From contig NZ_JAJMPA010000001.1 of assembly GCF_020991475.1 (NCBI RefSeq), positions 1,178,001 to 1,242,000 on the forward strand: DNA of 64,000 bases. Direction: 5' to 3'. The notes beneath the pieces were generated by a model. That model saw only the letters and a program-made list of their open reading frames with translations, was not told where the DNA came from and ran no database searches. Both the position numbers and the translations under genes were made by a program. Shown here in pieces: positions 52,296 to 60,517 of this stretch. Source of the stretch: Pedobacter sp. MC2016-14. GTDB lineage: Bacteria; Bacteroidota; Bacteroidia; Sphingobacteriales; Sphingobacteriaceae. Position 1 is the stretch's first letter, and each line of letters opens with the position of its first letter.

Positions 52296-53714
52296 ATGAA
52301 AATACTTTTAACAGGTGCCACAGGTTATATTGCCCAGCGATTGTTGCCGGTTTTATTGGATGCAGGTCATCAGGTAGTCTGCAGTGTTCGTGATGCTTCC
52401 AGATTTAATAAAAACAAATTTGCTCAGCATGCTGGTCTCGAAGTTATTGAAATAGACTTGTTGGATCAAGAAAATCTATCGGATTTTCCTAACGATATAG
52501 ATGCCGCCTATTACCTCGTTCATTCCATGAGTGTGAGTGGCTCATTCAGTGAAAGTGAAGAATTATCTGCACGTAACTTTGTAAAAGCCATAGATCAAAC
52601 AGCAGCCAAACAGGTGATTTATCTAAGTGGTATCATCAATGATGAAAAGCTTTCCAAGCACCTCTTGTCCAGGAAAAAAGTAGAAGAGGTTTTAAGTACA
52701 TCAAAGATCCCACTGACTACTTTGCGTGCAGGAATTATTGTTGGATCAGGCAGCGCATCTTTTGAGATTATTAGAGACCTGGTAGAAAAGTTGCCAGTTA
52801 TGGTTGCTCCTAAATGGCTGCTCACCAAATGCCAGCCCATTGCCATTAGAAATGTTGTAGAGTTTTTATCTTCTGTTTTGCATCAAGAATTTACGTACGG
52901 AAAGCATTACGACATCTATGGTCCTGATGTGCTGACTTATAAACAAATGCTGCTTCAATTTGCAGAGGTACGCGGATTAAAAAGACACATTTTAATGGTA
53001 CCCGTAATGACGCCACGCTTATCCTCTTACTGGCTCTATTTTGTAACTTCTACCTCTTATGCGCTTGCAAAAAACCTGGTCGATAGTATGAGGGTAGATG
53101 TGGTGGCAGTTACAAATAACTTGTCTGAAAAACTTCATATCGACTTAATTCCCTACAAACGTGCCGTGGCTATTGCCTTTGATAAAATTGAGCAAAATCT
53201 GGTGTTGTCTAGTTGGTCGGATGCAATAGGCGGTGCGTACTCCAAAAAGACAATTAAGGAGCATTTAAGTGTGCCGGAATTTGGGGTCTTCACTGACAAA
53301 AAAACATTAAAGACATCAAACGCGGAGCAGGCTGCAGATCGCATTTTTGCAATTGGCGGTCGGTCAGGCTGGTATTATGCCAACTGGCTTTGGAGTTTCC
53401 GGGGCTTTCTCGATAAAGTATTTGGCGGGGTGGGTTTAAAACGGGGCCGAAAGAACCAAACCCTGGTATCAGTTGGCGATTCCCTGGATTTTTGGCGGGT
53501 AATTTATGCCGATAGAAAGGAAAAGAGGCTGTTGCTGTATGCAGAAATGAGACTTCCGGGTGAGGCCTGGCTGGAATTCAGGGTGGAGGGCGATATCGTT
53601 AAGCAGACCGCCACTTTTCGTCCGCTGGGAATTGGAGGCAGGTTATACTGGTATGCAGTGTTGCCTTTTCATTACTTTATCTTTAACGGGATGATAAAGA
53701 AGATTGCTACTTAA
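52296..53714 (+). CDS. SDR-type NAD(P)-binding oxidoreductase with DUF2867 domain
   Basis: A 472-aa cytosolic protein. The N-terminal ~210 residues are an NmrA/extended-SDR Rossmann fold (LLTGATGYIAQRLLPVLLDAG, YYLVHSMSVSGSF, TTLRAGIIVGSGSASFE). The C-terminal ~180 residues match DUF2867 (RSGWYYANWLWSFRGFLDKVFGG, RLPGEAWLEFRV). The pair is found in YbjT-like proteins of unknown reaction. It is transcribed convergently with purU, and the two reading frames overlap by 8 nt at their ends. Confidence 0.88.
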   Translation: MKILLTGATGYIAQRLLPVLLDAGHQVVCSVRDASRFNKNKFAQHAGLEVIEIDLLDQENLSDFPNDIDAAYYLVHSMSVSGSFSESEELSARNFVKAIDQTAAKQVIYLSGIINDEKLSKHLLSRKKVEEVLSTSKIPLTTLRAGIIVGSGSASFEIIRDLVEKLPVMVAPKWLLTKCQPIAIRNVVEFLSSVLHQEFTYGKHYDIYGPDVLTYKQMLLQFAEVRGLKRHILMVPVMTPRLSSYWLYFVTSTSYALAKNLVDSMRVDVVAVTNNLSEKLHIDLIPYKRAVAIAFDKIEQNLVLSSWSDAIGGAYSKKTIKEHLSVPEFGVFTDKKTLKTSNAEQAADRIFAIGGRSGWYYANWLWSFRGFLDKVFGGVGLKRGRKNQTLVSVGDSLDFWRVIYADRKEKRLLLYAEMRLPGEAWLEFRVEGDIVKQTATFRPLGIGGRLYWYAVLPFHYFIFNGMIKKIAT

Positions 53715-54546
53715 AAACAATGGTTTTGTTTCCGGTAACAAAAACACGATTTTCAAAAATCAGTTCCAACGCCTCGAGCAAAACCTTTTTTTCAATTTCC
53801 TTTCCGGCTTTAACCATGTCTTTTACACCAAAATTATGGTCAACATGGGTGGTATGCTGGGTAATAATTGGTCCCTCGTCTAAGTTGTCTGTTACAAAAT
53901 GTGCCGTTGCCCCTATAATTTTTACACCGCGTTCAAACGCCTGTTTATAAGGATTGGCACCAATAAAAGCGGGTAAAAAAGAGTGGTGAATGTTGATGGT
54001 TTTTCCTGCAAAATCCTTTACAAAATCTGCCGAGAGGATTCTCATAAATTTGGCCAATACTAAAAAATCTACCTCAAATTGGTTAATGATGGCCTTTATC
54101 TCGGCTTCAAATTCCAATTTGTCTTTGCCCTGATGAGCAACATAAAAATATGGAATTCCTAGTTTTTCCGTAAAATCCCTAAGCTCCTCATAATTCCCAA
54201 TTACGCATTGAACATTTGCGCCTAAAGTTTTAAAATGATTTCTAATCAGAATTTCTGATAAACAATGGTATTCTTTGGTCACCAGCACGGCAATTTGCTT
54301 TTCCTGTTCGGCAATCAAATTTATTTCCGCTTCCTTTGGAAGAATTTCAGCAAGGTTTGCTTCAAGTTTTTCTGTTTGCTCAAAATCACCTACGCAGGCA
54401 ATACGTGTAAAAAAAGCTTTATTTGCTTCATCAACAAACTCACGCATGCCCACGATATTAAGTTGTTGCGAGGCAAGCACTCTTGTAATATTGGTAACTA
54501 AGCCAACCTGATCGGTACAGGAAATAAGGATAGTGAATTTGTTCAT
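53707..54546 (-). CDS. purU: Formyltetrahydrofolate deformylase
   Basis: A 279-aa enzyme that hydrolyses 10-formyl-THF to formate and THF, balancing one-carbon pools and supplying formate for purine synthesis. An N-terminal ACT domain (about 1-80; ILISCTDQVGLVTNITRVL) precedes the formyltransferase fold. Active-site features are INIHHSFLPAFIGANPYKQAF and the aspartate in NLDEGPIITQ. The length equals that of typical PurU proteins. It is on the opposite strand to its neighbours and is separated from the DinB gene by 95 nt. Confidence 0.93.
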   Translation of the reverse strand: MNKFTILISCTDQVGLVTNITRVLASQQLNIVGMREFVDEANKAFFTRIACVGDFEQTEKLEANLAEILPKEAEINLIAEQEKQIAVLVTKEYHCLSEILIRNHFKTLGANVQCVIGNYEELRDFTEKLGIPYFYVAHQGKDKLEFEAEIKAIINQFEVDFLVLAKFMRILSADFVKDFAGKTINIHHSFLPAFIGANPYKQAFERGVKIIGATAHFVTDNLDEGPIITQHTTHVDHNFGVKDMVKAGKEIEKKVLLEALELIFENRVFVTGNKTIVFK

Positions 54547-54616
54547 AATACGGTTTGATAACCAATTATAGTGAAAGATAGCGATACATGCGCAGTTAAA
54601 ATCAAAAAGCTATGCA

Positions 54617-54638
54617 TAGATTTGAGTTTTAAACTCAA
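54617..54638 (+). promoter_or_regulatory. Candidate -7 box and palindrome before the DinB gene
   Basis: TAGATTTG (54617-54624) fits TAnnTTTG. It overlaps TTGAGTTTTAAACTCAA (54622-54638), a perfect 8-bp inverted repeat with one central base. The repeat ends 3 nt before the ATG, so a bound protein or hairpin would block initiation. No -33 TTG was found at good spacing. Confidence 0.45.
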
Positions 54639-54641
54639 CTG

Positions 54642-55094
54642 ATGGATAATTTTCTGAAGCAAATGTGGTTATATAATGATTGGGCAAATAAACTGCTCTT
54701 TGAATCTTTTAAACAAAATGAGGCCAGGGTTCCGTATGCCTGCATGCACCTGCTCAGTCACATTATGAATGCACAGTCCAGATGGTTAAGCCGGCTGGAG
54801 ATCAGGAAAGCTAGCACCGGAGTATGGGATGACCATTCGCTGGAAACTTGCGTTGCGATGCATACAAATACTGCTGATGGTATTGCTGCACAAATTGCTA
54901 AACAGGAAGCAAATCCGGAATCTGCCCCCCTTAAGTGTTACACTACCGATGGCCGGGAGTTTCAAAATAACATCAACGATATTTTACTTCATATCTTCAA
55001 TCACGGAACTTATCATAGGGCTCAAATTGCACAGGAGATGCGTAAAAACGGATTAGATCCTGTCAATACAGATTATATTCAGTTTGTGCGTTAA
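54642..55094 (+). CDS. DinB-family protein
   Basis: A 150-aa four-helix DinB protein. The metal-binding histidines appear in LLSHIMNAQSRW and FNHGTYHRAQIA, the standard His triad. DinB/YfiT proteins act as metal-dependent thiol transferases or in stress responses; the exact reaction is unknown here. It is divergent from purU and convergent with a second DinB gene 28 nt away. Confidence 0.88.
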   Translation: MDNFLKQMWLYNDWANKLLFESFKQNEARVPYACMHLLSHIMNAQSRWLSRLEIRKASTGVWDDHSLETCVAMHTNTADGIAAQIAKQEANPESAPLKCYTTDGREFQNNINDILLHIFNHGTYHRAQIAQEMRKNGLDPVNTDYIQFVR

Positions 55095-55122
55095 GCTATT
55101 GCAGCCAACTATAAATATTAAG

Positions 55123-55632
55123 TTAACCTTGCTGACTGTCCTCGTAAGTCGGGCCGTACAGACCCGGCACTTTATTTCCGGTAGCACGCAAATAGATCAC
55201 CAATTCACCGCGATGGTGGTAGATGTGGTTAAACAAAAATCCTCGGGATACAGTGCCGCGGGGCAGAGGACCAAGCACAACCTGTTCACCCACTTTCATG
55301 GTCCACAAGTCTTGTAGCTTCTCTTCGGTAAGCGATGTTAATGCGGCCCTTGCCAGCTCCACATTGCTTTCAAATAGCGCCAAAGTTGCTTTAATATCGG
55401 CCGGATCAGCACGCTCAAGCTTATCGCCGGCCATGTCATAAACATCTTTGGTAAGCGTTCCTACATACCAATAATATATGGTGGCAATATGTTGGGCAAG
55501 TTGCCCCATTGTCCAGGAAATTTCTGAGGGTTTATAATTGAGGTCTTTTTCAGGAACGGCCTGTAATAATTTACGTGTACTCTTTACTTCCTGCTCAAAC
55601 TCTTCTAAGAGGTATTTTAGTATCATAATCAT
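55123..55632 (-). CDS. DinB-family protein
   Basis: About 169 aa from the ATG at 55632 (MIMILKYLLEEFEQE); an upstream TTG at 55644 is weaker. The metal ligands lie in LAQHIATIYYWYVG and FNHIYHHRGELVIYL. The central part GPLPRGTVSRGFLFNH is typical of the larger DinB subgroup. It is a divergent paralogue of the neighbouring DinB gene. The gap to the HxlR gene (42 nt) could allow one minus-strand transcript from HxlR to this gene. Confidence 0.86.
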   Translation of the reverse strand: MIMILKYLLEEFEQEVKSTRKLLQAVPEKDLNYKPSEISWTMGQLAQHIATIYYWYVGTLTKDVYDMAGDKLERADPADIKATLALFESNVELARAALTSLTEEKLQDLWTMKVGEQVVLGPLPRGTVSRGFLFNHIYHHRGELVIYLRATGNKVPGLYGPTYEDSQQG

Positions 55633-55674
55633 TTTGTTTATCAAATAGATAACAACGTGAGCAAGTGCAATGTT

Positions 55675-56049
55675 TTAGGGTCTTCTCATGCTCTGTTTAA
55701 TCTTTTCCCGATGTTGCTCTCCCCAGGCACTTAATTCAGCAATAACGTTCCTCAAAGTCTGACTGTACTCGGTTGCTTCGTAAATGATACTTACCGGCGT
55801 AGTCGGATAAACCTTGCGGGTAATAAAGTCATTCAGCTCAAGGTCCTTTAGTTCTTTAGCCAGCACTTTAGATGATATGCCTGTCATTTGGTGCTGGATC
55901 TCGTTGAAGCGCCTTGGCGATTCTACCAGACAAAGGATCAGGGCCAGCTTCCATTTCCCGTTTAGCACGTACAGTGCATCCAGGACATTTCTGAGCGAAC
56001 TTGTACATTCTGCGGTACTTATAGGCGGTTCATTGATCATCATCTTCAT
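55675..56049 (-). CDS. HxlR-family transcriptional regulator
   Basis: A 124-aa winged-helix regulator. A single N-terminal cysteine in AECTSSLRNVLDAL precedes the HxlR motifs LNGKWKLALILCLVESPRRFNEIQ and GISSKVLAKELKDLELNDFITRKVY. Members of this group respond to quinones, aldehydes or thiol stress through that cysteine. It faces an azoreductase gene across a region holding an inverted repeat, the usual regulator-target arrangement. Confidence 0.93.
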   Translation of the reverse strand: MKMMINEPPISTAECTSSLRNVLDALYVLNGKWKLALILCLVESPRRFNEIQHQMTGISSKVLAKELKDLELNDFITRKVYPTTPVSIIYEATEYSQTLRNVIAELSAWGEQHREKIKQSMRRP

Positions 56050-56064
56050 CCTGTAAAGGTACTC

Positions 56065-56100
56065 ACTTACCTCGATGTAAGCACTTTCCTTTAGGTAAGT
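56065..56100 (+). promoter_or_regulatory. Candidate HxlR operator
   Basis: ACTTACCT (56065-56072) and AGGTAAGT (56093-56100) form a perfect inverted repeat with a 20-nt gap. A third half-site GTAAG (56077-56081) is inverted relative to the first. It lies between the divergent HxlR and azoreductase genes. Confidence 0.65.
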
Positions 56101-56126
56101 AGGGGTTTTTTATCAGCTGCCCGGCC

Positions 56127-56134
56127 TACTTTTG
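56127..56134 (+). promoter_or_regulatory. Candidate -7 box of the azoreductase promoter
   Basis: TACTTTTG fits the TAnnTTTG consensus and lies 25 nt before the start codon. A T-rich stretch at 56106-56111 is near the -33 spacing but is not TTTG. The putative HxlR operator ends 26 nt upstream. Confidence 0.45.
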
Positions 56135-56159
56135 ACCTTGAAAATATAAAAGGCATATT

Positions 56160-56762
56160 ATGAAAACCATACTTCATTTAATTTCCAGCATCCAGGGTGC
56201 AGCATCCAATAGCGTTAAGCTCGGTCACAAGGTCATAGAAGGAATTCAAAAAAAATATCCGGGCAGTACACTAGAAGAACTGAACCTGGTAGAGATGGAA
56301 ATACCACACCTTAACTCTGCCGTTCTTCGCACGTTTTTTATTCCCGGAGATCAGTTAACGGCAGAAGAGCAGCTATCTATCAGGCTTTCAAACGAACTTG
56401 TTCAACAATTGTTGGCTGCAGACATCATTGTCATCGGAGCCCCCTTGTACAACTTTACCATCCATACGGCATTAAAATCCTGGATAGACCACATCACCAG
56501 GGCGGGCATCACCTTTGGATACGGAGAAAGCGGTCCCGTTGGCCTGGTTAAAGGAAAAAAAGTATACATCGCGATGTCTTCTGGCGGCGTTTTTTCTGAA
56601 GGTCCGGCCGCCGCTTACGATTTTGTTGTACCTTACCTTCAAAGTTTTTTAGGCTTCTTGGGCATGACAGATGTAACCGTATTCCGTGCAGAAGGGGTTA
56701 AAATGCCCGGCATCATGGAAAAGGCAATGGAGAAAGCGATCGGCAGTATAACCATCGACTAA
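56160..56762 (+). CDS. azoR: FMN-dependent NADH-azoreductase
   Basis: A 200-aa flavodoxin-like oxidoreductase that reduces quinones and azo compounds by two electrons. Features are the N-terminal SSIQGAASNSVKLG phosphate-binding loop, GAPLYNFTIHTALKSWIDHITRAGITF, and the C-terminal SSGGVFSEGPA around the flavin. The divergent HxlR gene probably represses it, and thiol or quinone stress would lift that. The stop is 7 nt from the stop of the convergent threonine aldolase. Confidence 0.92.
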   Translation: MKTILHLISSIQGAASNSVKLGHKVIEGIQKKYPGSTLEELNLVEMEIPHLNSAVLRTFFIPGDQLTAEEQLSIRLSNELVQQLLAADIIVIGAPLYNFTIHTALKSWIDHITRAGITFGYGESGPVGLVKGKKVYIAMSSGGVFSEGPAAAYDFVVPYLQSFLGFLGMTDVTVFRAEGVKMPGIMEKAMEKAIGSITID

Positions 56763-56769
56763 ATCCTGG

Positions 56770-57807
56770 TCAATTGGAAGGACTTTTAAGTGAACTCAAA
56801 TCCTCCAAAAACTGTTTAACGGCCTCTTCTTCCGTGGCCCAGCAGGTCACCAATCGTATGGCAGAATGTTCAGCATCAATTTTCTGCCATACAATAAATT
56901 CATAGTCTTTCTTTAAAGCTTCAACTACCCTGTTATTAAGAACAGGGAAGATCTGATTGGTAGAAGTATCGCATATTAAATCTATTCCCATTCCCTTTAT
57001 CGCAAACTTTAGCTGCTGTGCCATCTCATTGGCATGGGCCGCCAGCTTTAAAAAAAGACCATCCCTAAAAAGCTCCAGAAATTGAATGCCAAGAATCCTT
57101 CCTTTGGCCATTAGCGCCCCTTTCTGCTTCATGTTGTAGGCAAAACCAGTGCTGATGTTTTTATTGTTGAACACAATGGCTTCGCCGAGTAATGCGCCAG
57201 CCTTAGTGCCGCCGATATAAAAAACATCCGTATACTTACCCAGGTCTAAGAAACTGAGGTCGTTTTCTTTGGAGGCCAGGGCTGATGACAAACGCGCGCC
57301 ATCCATAAACAGAAGCAGACCCGCTGCGCGGCAACATTCATACAAAGCCATCAGTTCCTGTTTTGAATATATGGTGCCAACTTCTGTAGAATTGGAAATG
57401 TATACCAACCTCGGTATAGTGGTGTGTACCTCTTCAAAAAGTGTCAATAAGCCTTGTATGTCTTCAGGTCTAAGCTTTCCATCAGGCGTATCAATAGTTT
57501 GGATCCGGTGTCCCGTAGCCTCTATAGCCCCGGTTTCGTGTACCTGTATATGAGCGGTATTGGCCGAAATGACCGATTCGTATGGTTTTAGCAATGCAGA
57601 TATTACCGTAAGGTTGGCCTGTGTACCGCCAGCAACAAAGTAAACCTCCGGATCACCGCCCACTTCCGCTTTAATCAACTCCTTTGCCGCTTTGGAAAAA
57701 CGATCTTCACCGTAGCCTTCCTCTATCTCCATATTAGAAACCGATAAGGCATTCAGTATTTGCGGGTGACAACCCCGCCCGTAATCGTTCTTAAAACTAT
57801 ATTTCAT
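56770..57807 (-). CDS. Low-specificity L-threonine aldolase
   Basis: A 345-aa PLP enzyme cleaving L-threonine or allo-threonine to glycine and acetaldehyde. The PLP lysine is in FYIGGTKAGALLGEAIVF, with FMDGARLSSAL upstream as the aspartate motif and GYGEDRFSKAAKELI near the N-terminus, typical of the beta-eliminating-lyase family. The length is normal. Minus strand; the coding region starts at an ATG with a 259-nt gap to MgtC. Confidence 0.92.
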   Translation of the reverse strand: MKYSFKNDYGRGCHPQILNALSVSNMEIEEGYGEDRFSKAAKELIKAEVGGDPEVYFVAGGTQANLTVISALLKPYESVISANTAHIQVHETGAIEATGHRIQTIDTPDGKLRPEDIQGLLTLFEEVHTTIPRLVYISNSTEVGTIYSKQELMALYECCRAAGLLLFMDGARLSSALASKENDLSFLDLGKYTDVFYIGGTKAGALLGEAIVFNNKNISTGFAYNMKQKGALMAKGRILGIQFLELFRDGLFLKLAAHANEMAQQLKFAIKGMGIDLICDTSTNQIFPVLNNRVVEALKKDYEFIVWQKIDAEHSAIRLVTCWATEEEAVKQFLEDLSSLKSPSN

Positions 57808-57959
57808 ACACTAAATTTTCACAAAGATAGAACATGAGGGCAAACTCTTGTACGGTCGTTTCCTGGCTAAGCGCTAAATTAAAAATTAGCCAATGGCCTA
57901 AAGATGCGGCGCGGAAACATGTTTAGGCTTAGGTCTTATCCTTTATCCGGTAGAAGTAA

Positions 57960-57974
57960 AACGGATCATCCGTT
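57960..57974 (+). promoter_or_regulatory. Inverted repeat upstream of mgtC-like gene
   Basis: AACGGAT and ATCCGTT flank a single C (57960-57974), 92 nt upstream of the MgtC start. It could be an operator. Other short repeats in this gap look weaker. Confidence 0.35.
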
Positions 57975-58066
57975 AAACCATAGTTTTTATTCCCTTTCTT
58001 TTATAGGGCCTTCTAAACATTTATGATGAATTGACGTTTCTAGTGCAGGAATTACTATTATAGAGA

Positions 58067-58702
58067 ATGGATTTTATTATTGAACAGAAGGATATTGTAA
58101 GCATGCTGATGGCCATTCTTTGTGGTGGCATTATTGGGTTCGAAAGAGAGTATAAAAGCAAGTCAGCAGGCTTTAGGACCATTATCCTCATCACTTTAGG
58201 ATCTACAATTTTTACCATTGTTTCTGGTCATGGAACAGGAGCTGACGATCGTATTGCTGCCAACATCATTACAGGGATAGGTTTTATTGGTGCCGGGGTG
58301 ATATTTAAAGATCAGGTTTCCGTGCGTGGCTTAACTACTGCGGCTGTAATCTGGACGTCAGCAGCCATCGGCATGACTACCGGCATCGGTTACCATGCCC
58401 TTGCTTTTGTGTTCACCATCATTACATTAATTATCTTATTAATGGTGAGTAAAATAGAAAAACTGATCGGTAAATTACAGAAGCAAAAAATTGTAAGTGT
58501 TACATTCAGAAACGGAGATTTTAACCAGATCCGGCAGCTGGAAGAAAAACTGCAGGACTATGAATTGCTTATCGAACGCCTGCAGGTGAGCAAATCGGAG
58601 GATATGCTCACCGTGATCTGGCAGGTATCCGGAAAAAAGAGGTACTTAAACCAATTAAGCGAAACACTCGCCACTCATCCAGACATCATCACTTTTCTTT
58701 AG
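58067..58702 (+). CDS. MgtC/SapB-family membrane protein
   Basis: A 211-aa inner-membrane protein: four to five helices in the N-terminal ~130 residues with the MgtC signature CGGIIGFEREYKSKSAGFRT and GIGFIGAGVIFKD, then a soluble C-terminal ACT-like region. MgtC-type proteins are linked to low magnesium and acid stress and to inhibition of the ATP synthase in pathogens; in environmental bacteria the role is unclear. It is monocistronic, and no Mg sensor leader was seen. Confidence 0.9.
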   Translation: MDFIIEQKDIVSMLMAILCGGIIGFEREYKSKSAGFRTIILITLGSTIFTIVSGHGTGADDRIAANIITGIGFIGAGVIFKDQVSVRGLTTAAVIWTSAAIGMTTGIGYHALAFVFTIITLIILLMVSKIEKLIGKLQKQKIVSVTFRNGDFNQIRQLEEKLQDYELLIERLQVSKSEDMLTVIWQVSGKKRYLNQLSETLATHPDIITFL

Positions 58703-58769
58703 CTGGAGCAGATTTTTACAATGCTGGTGAACTCAGGCAGCTGCCCCTAGCGTAATTATAATAATAGAT

Positions 58770-58837
58770 TATATTTGGTGTTGCTTACTAAATATTATCA
58801 ACAACACTAAATATTATTAGTTATTGTGCTATATTTG
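58770..58837 (+). promoter_or_regulatory. AT-rich control region with duplicated motifs
   Basis: Two TATATTTG boxes (58770-58777, 58830-58837) fit the -7 consensus. Between them ACTAAATATTAT occurs twice (58787-58798, 58806-58817), 19 nt apart. GGTGTTG and CAACAACAC flank the first repeat as an inverted pair. No good -33 TTG is present at standard spacing. Confidence 0.4.
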
Positions 58838-58951
58838 TGTAGGTCAATTGCAAAGCTTAAATGGCTGCTTAAACATGCAAATGACATCTTGTCTATAGCG
58901 CTATCTGTAACACAGTATATGCGGAGAGTACCCCGAATTGTGAAAAGATTT

Positions 58952-59245
58952 ATGCCCATGACCACAACCGAATTGTATTTACACAAACGCCCTATAGGTA
59001 GCGAAGCCGAACTAAAAACCTATGCTCAAAAGGTATTGGAAACTTTTTATATAGATTATGAGCTTGATGATGCGCAGGCCATGCTTTGGCAAATCATGGT
59101 GCCTGCTTTTATCAATTCAAATCCCTTACAATCTAATGAAGAGAAACAAGCTTTGGTATTGTTTTATGAACGCTTGCATGAATTGTTACTGGCAGCTGCT
59201 ATGCTGCACAATCAACGTGAGCTCAACAATTGTGTAGGTCGGTAA
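58952..59245 (+). CDS. Conserved-looking hypothetical protein
   Basis: The open frame begins at 58826, but that start lies in a -7-like box, so a later ATG (58952, MPMTTTELYLHKR) is preferred; 58919 and 58958 are alternatives. The ~97-residue product is helical and soluble, with a conserved-looking core FYIDYELDDAQAMLWQIM and NEEKQALVLFYERLHELL. I do not recognise a family. No signal peptide or membrane segment is seen. Confidence 0.55.
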   Translation: MPMTTTELYLHKRPIGSEAELKTYAQKVLETFYIDYELDDAQAMLWQIMVPAFINSNPLQSNEEKQALVLFYERLHELLLAAAMLHNQRELNNCVGR

Positions 59246-59250
59246 AAATT

Positions 59251-59297
59251 GGCGTCATGGACGGAATCGAACCGTCGTAGAAGGTTTTGCAGACCCT
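59251..59297 (-). tRNA. tRNA-Cys-like 3' fragment (not a complete tRNA)
   Basis: On the minus strand an anticodon arm (59297-59281; stem AGGGT/ACCTT, loop CTGCAAA, anticodon GCA) is followed by a 5-nt variable segment with no D arm before it. A perfect T arm (59276-59260; stem GACGG/CCGTC, loop TTCGATT) comes next. An acceptor 3' strand would follow at 59259-59251, but no complementary 5' strand is present. This is the pattern left by integration into a tRNA gene. Confidence 0.5.
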
Positions 59298-59317
59298 TAC
59301 AGAAACCAAGCTTTAGC

Positions 59318-59545
59318 CTAAAAAGATCTTCTGCTTTGCTGATTGATGAAATATTGATAAAACAAGCGTTCTTTTTGTTTCTGGGCATGTAGCTTTTTTG
59401 CCCTGCCAAAATAATACAATGCAAAAAATGCCAGGGCTACCAGAGAGATCCCGATCCCAATAGTTGGATTCTTCATGTCTATGGCAGCAAGTATAACTCC
59501 GGAGGCAATTGCGGCAGTAAGGGTAAATGGAATGAAGGCTCTCAT
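59318..59545 (-). CDS. Small membrane protein
   Basis: 75 aa: two hydrophobic segments (about 5-20 and 28-48) joined by DMKNPTIG, then a basic tail (GRAKKLHAQKQKERLFYQYF). The ATG at 59545 lies just after a purine-poor stretch, so the ribosome site is weak. It reads as a real two-helix membrane protein. No family is recognised. Confidence 0.5.
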   Translation of the reverse strand: MRAFIPFTLTAAIASGVILAAIDMKNPTIGIGISLVALAFFALYYFGRAKKLHAQKQKERLFYQYFINQQSRRSF

Positions 59546-59933
59546 GGTAATATTTTGTTGGTCAATTTCTAAACTTACAATCTTTAAGATATTTGCAAAA
59601 CACGTGCCGGAGCAAGCTGTTAAAGAGTTTGTTAGTTATTCTGGAACGGTTGAAGGATATGGGGTACGTATGGCTATCATTTGCGCAGTTAAATTAGGAC
59701 GAGCCTGTGCAGATTAGTATTCATTGATTTGAGAACAGAGGCGTCTCCCATATTTGGTAAGGAGCTTTCATGACTTGAATTCCTATTGCCGGTAAAAGAT
59801 CGATTTAAGCGTATGATACCCTTGCCCAATTAAAGTTATAAAAGTTGTGGTCTTATAGGTAACATGGCGATTAGGGTAACTTTATTGAACCAGTAAATTT
59901 ATTTTTGGAGTACCAGTTTATTCGGTGTAACAC
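59546..59933. other. Intergenic stretch of 388 nt with no confident gene
   Basis: A plus-strand frame ends at 59717 with protein-like codons (HVPEQAVKEFVSYSG, GVRMAIICAVKLGRACAD). It has no start of its own apart from an ATG that overlaps the small membrane protein. It may be a gene remnant. The rest is AT-rich with no clear repeats or terminators. Confidence 0.4.
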
Positions 59934-60497
59934 TTGTTAAGTTTTGTTTTTGAGAAATTTTTTATCAAAAGCCTCGCCAACGAACTATCTGCTTATTTTG
60001 ATGTGGCCGGAAAGTTGGACCGGCTATTTGAACTGGAAAAGCAGTATGTTGATCAGAAAGAAACGAGTTTAGGTTGCTTTGACCATTTTTACCCAGGTTT
60101 AAAGGAGACGATTGTGGCTTATATCAAATCTACCATCAAGATGTTAAAGAAAAAGATCAAGAATAAAGCGGTACTGATGCCGGTAGATTTGAACGGACGT
60201 TTAAAGGGCAGCGATTATAAGGTAAGGGTTTCGGTATCTGTGCCCTCGCTGAGTTGCCTGCTCCGTACCTTAATTGAGGCGGGATGTATCGAAATAGAAG
60301 AACGTTCACACTTTTTGGATTTTATTTCCAGGTGTTTTGTTACGCCGGGTAAAGGAAGAAATGCAGGTGTTTTATCGGTAAGTAACCTGAAAAACACCTA
60401 CGAAAAGGTTTCTGAGACTGCACTTAAGGCCATAAAAACTGTGGTGCTGAAGATGCTGGATATTTTAAACCAGGGCTTTACACCGCAATATGTATAG
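59934..60497 (+). CDS. Hypothetical protein, possibly 5'-truncated
   Basis: A 187-aa frame that opens with TTG right after an in-frame stop; the first ATG is at residue 69. The protein is helical and basic. Its C-terminal half (SLSCLLRTLIEAGCIEIEERSHFLDFISRCF region, about 105-135) has the look of proteins carried on Bacteroidota mobile elements. I do not recognise the family with confidence. The missing ATG and the nearby tRNA fragment suggest an island scar. Confidence 0.5.
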   Translation: MLSFVFEKFFIKSLANELSAYFDVAGKLDRLFELEKQYVDQKETSLGCFDHFYPGLKETIVAYIKSTIKMLKKKIKNKAVLMPVDLNGRLKGSDYKVRVSVSVPSLSCLLRTLIEAGCIEIEERSHFLDFISRCFVTPGKGRNAGVLSVSNLKNTYEKVSETALKAIKTVVLKMLDILNQGFTPQYV

Positions 60498-60517
60498 GCA
60501 TACTTTTACCACATAGC

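Noticed and set aside
57865..57891. GGCTAA/TTAGCC stem in the gap before the MgtC gene as a magnesium leader
   Set aside because: Six pairs with a long AT loop and no associated conserved elements; too weak to claim a riboswitch.
59475..59717. 80-aa plus-strand frame opposite the small membrane protein
   Set aside because: Its first half is antisense to a more plausible gene. The second half looks protein-like, so it is mentioned only as a possible remnant.
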